Source of the DNA: Cohnella phaseoli
Lineage (GTDB): Bacteria; Bacillota; Bacilli; Paenibacillales; Paenibacillaceae
Reading direction: 5' to 3'
Length of the DNA stretch: 64,000 bases
NCBI RefSeq assembly: GCF_003386235.1
Contig: NZ_QRDZ01000036.1
Location: forward strand, 1-64,000
Shown: piece after piece, positions 62,891-64,000 of the stretch
Layout of the letters: each line of letters opens with the position of its first letter
How positions within the stretch are numbered: position 1 is the stretch's first letter
Position numbers and translations under genes: made by a program
Notes under the pieces: model-generated
Database searches by the model: none
Seen by the model: only the letters and a program-made list of their open reading frames with translations
Told to the model about the DNA's origin: nothing

Positions 62891-64000
62891 GTTCCTCCTT
62901 CAGCTTGATCGGCAGGACGGCCTTTGCCATCAGTCCGCCTTCCGGCGCGCGATCGATCTCCAGCCCGTACTCGTCGCCGCATACGAGTCGAATTCGCTCG
63001 TGGATGTTGCGAAGCCCGATATGCGCGGCATGAGGCTCATCCACCTTCTCCTCGTTTAACCGGTTCCGCGCGTCCAGCAGCTTGGCCTCCGTGAGCTCCT
63101 GCCCGCTGTCCGTCACCCGAATGCATAACCGGCGGCCTTCCGGAAAAATGAGGATCGAGATCCGTCCGGCGTTCTCCTTCAATCCGTGCGATATCGCATT
63201 CTCCACCAGCGGCTGCAAAATCAGCGGCACGATCAGGGCGTCGGCATACTCCTCGGGATAATCGACGGCGACCTCGATGCGTCTGGCGAAGCGAACCCGC
63301 TGCAGCTCCCAATATACTTGGAAATTTCCGACTTCCTCGCGAAGCGTAACGAAATCCGCATTCAGCCGCAGCGTTTTTTTGAAGAAGTCGCCCAACAATC
63401 CGATCATGCGCGCCGTTTCCTCGTCCTCGTTCATAATCGCCATCATGTAGATCGACTCCAACGTATTGTAGAGAAAATGCGGGTTGATCTGCGTCCGTAA
63501 CGCATTCAACTGCGCTTGTTTTCTCTTGAGCTGGAGAACGTGCGTCGCCTCGATGGTTTCCTGCAGTCTTCGCGTCACCTTCACAAAATGCGCCGTAATC
63601 TGCCCGATCTCATCCCTGACTTCTCGCTGCGGCATTTGAACGGAGAAGTCCCCCGCGCCGACTCGGGTCATCATTTTGCGCAGCGATAGCAAAGGATCTG
63701 TGAGGCGGACGACAATCCAACCGTAGAACGCGGAAGCCAGCAGCAAACCGCAAGCCGCGATGAGAACGATATACGTTTTGATCGTCTCCAGCTTCTCGTT
63801 CAATACGTGAACCGGCACTTGATACAGCACAACCCAGTCCGAATAGGGTACGGTATAGGAGGCCATCCAATAGTCCTTTAACAAGCGATACTTATGATGC
63901 GGAAGGCGCAAATACTCGGCGGCATGCTCGTCCGAATCGCCTCCGCCGGATAAAACCGCTTCGCCGGATTTCGTGTATATTCCGAGACGGCCGTCGGCAA
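62862..64000 (-). CDS. YesM-type sensor histidine kinase, 5' end outside window
   Basis: The C-terminal ~380 residues are present; the frame stays open to the window edge (…ADGRLGIYTKSGEAVL…), so the start lies beyond 64000. Visible: end of the extracytoplasmic sensor, a membrane helix (TYIVLIAACGLLLASAFYGW), HAMP, His-kinase motif QINPHFLYNTLESIYM, and an ATPase with LVENAISHGLKE and LGLRNIHERIRL. Partner of the overlapping regulator. Likely senses a glycan handled by the downstream secreted protein and glycosidase. Confidence 0.92.
   Translation of the reverse strand, partial: ADGRLGIYTKSGEAVLSGGGDSDEHAAEYLRLPHHKYRLLKDYWMASYTVPYSDWVVLYQVPVHVLNEKLETIKTYIVLIAACGLLLASAFYGWIVVRLTDPLLSLRKMMTRVGAGDFSVQMPQREVRDEIGQITAHFVKVTRRLQETIEATHVLQLKRKQAQLNALRTQINPHFLYNTLESIYMMAIMNEDEETARMIGLLGDFFKKTLRLNADFVTLREEVGNFQVYWELQRVRFARRIEVAVDYPEEYADALIVPLILQPLVENAISHGLKENAGRISILIFPEGRRLCIRVTDSGQELTEAKLLDARNRLNEEKVDEPHAAHIGLRNIHERIRLVCGDEYGLEIDRAPEGGLMAKAVLPIKLKEEHDAPDSGRR

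Noticed and set aside
1..64000. CRISPR arrays, rRNA and tRNA genes
   Set aside because: No regularly spaced short repeats with unique spacers and no rRNA or ordinary tRNA sequence were recognised; the only tRNA-like structure is tmRNA and its displaced 3' copy.

Overview
The window looks like a chromosomal segment of a Gram-positive, Paenibacillaceae-type bacterium (Paenibacillus or Cohnella is my best guess). The evidence is strong AGGAGG-type ribosome binding sites, sigma-A-like promoters, lipobox-bearing solute-binding proteins, YesM/YesN-type two-component pairs, a CggR-gap-pgk-tpi-gpmI-eno glycolytic operon, the Bacillales-like secG/rnr/smpB/ssrA neighbourhood, and B. subtilis-like mdxEFG/nplT maltodextrin genes. 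The genus is inferred from gene content, not from a marker gene. Roughly 1-9.4 kb is AT-richer and looks acquired; the rest is a GC-richer, gene-dense chromosome.

Left region (1-9.4 kb): the start of an IS3-type transposase, a decayed ORF, a giant DUF4011/SF1-helicase/nuclease/DUF3320 protein (likely phage or plasmid defence) with a small coiled-coil partner gene, then an integration scar at the 3' end of ssrA. The scar holds a displaced ~100-bp copy of the ssrA 3' end, a 275-bp duplicated ssrA-downstream segment, and fragments of a retropepsin-like protein, a zeta-toxin-like kinase and a HAD hydrolase. The intact tmRNA gene is at 9422-9788.

9.8-17.3 kb is housekeeping: smpB, pyrB, a patatin-like lipase, an M24 peptidase, RNase R with a very long Gly/Arg/Lys-rich tail, and secG. 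17.4-30.4 kb is a sugar-uptake and catabolism locus. A YesM/YesN pair faces a binding-protein ABC transporter, followed by Zn-dehydrogenase, DHDPS-type aldolase, Gfo/Idh oxidoreductase, enolase-superfamily dehydratase, lactonase, mutarotase and FAH hydrolase genes. This set fits non-phosphorylating breakdown of a 6-deoxy sugar such as L-fucose or L-rhamnose. 30.5-34.5 kb has an Eis-type acetyltransferase, a sugar epimerase-like TIM barrel, an LCP ligase and an OsmC protein.

34.6-40.5 kb holds mdxEFG facing nplT. Each gene set has a LacI/CcpA-type operator near its promoter, and the two leaders carry the same terminator-containing RNA element. This pair of leaders is the most interesting regulatory signal in the window. 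40.5-48.3 kb has repeats, an ADP-ribosylglycohydrolase-family protein facing an AraC regulator, and three tandem solute-binding lipoproteins with no transporter. 48.3-55.9 kb is the glycolytic operon with a readable CggR operator. 56.2-64 kb has a GH106-like glycosidase, a secreted modular glycosidase-like protein with repeated inserted modules, and a second YesM/YesN pair; its kinase runs off the window. Three copies of an imperfect palindromic repeat (30.4, 40.5, 56.0 kb) punctuate the sugar loci.
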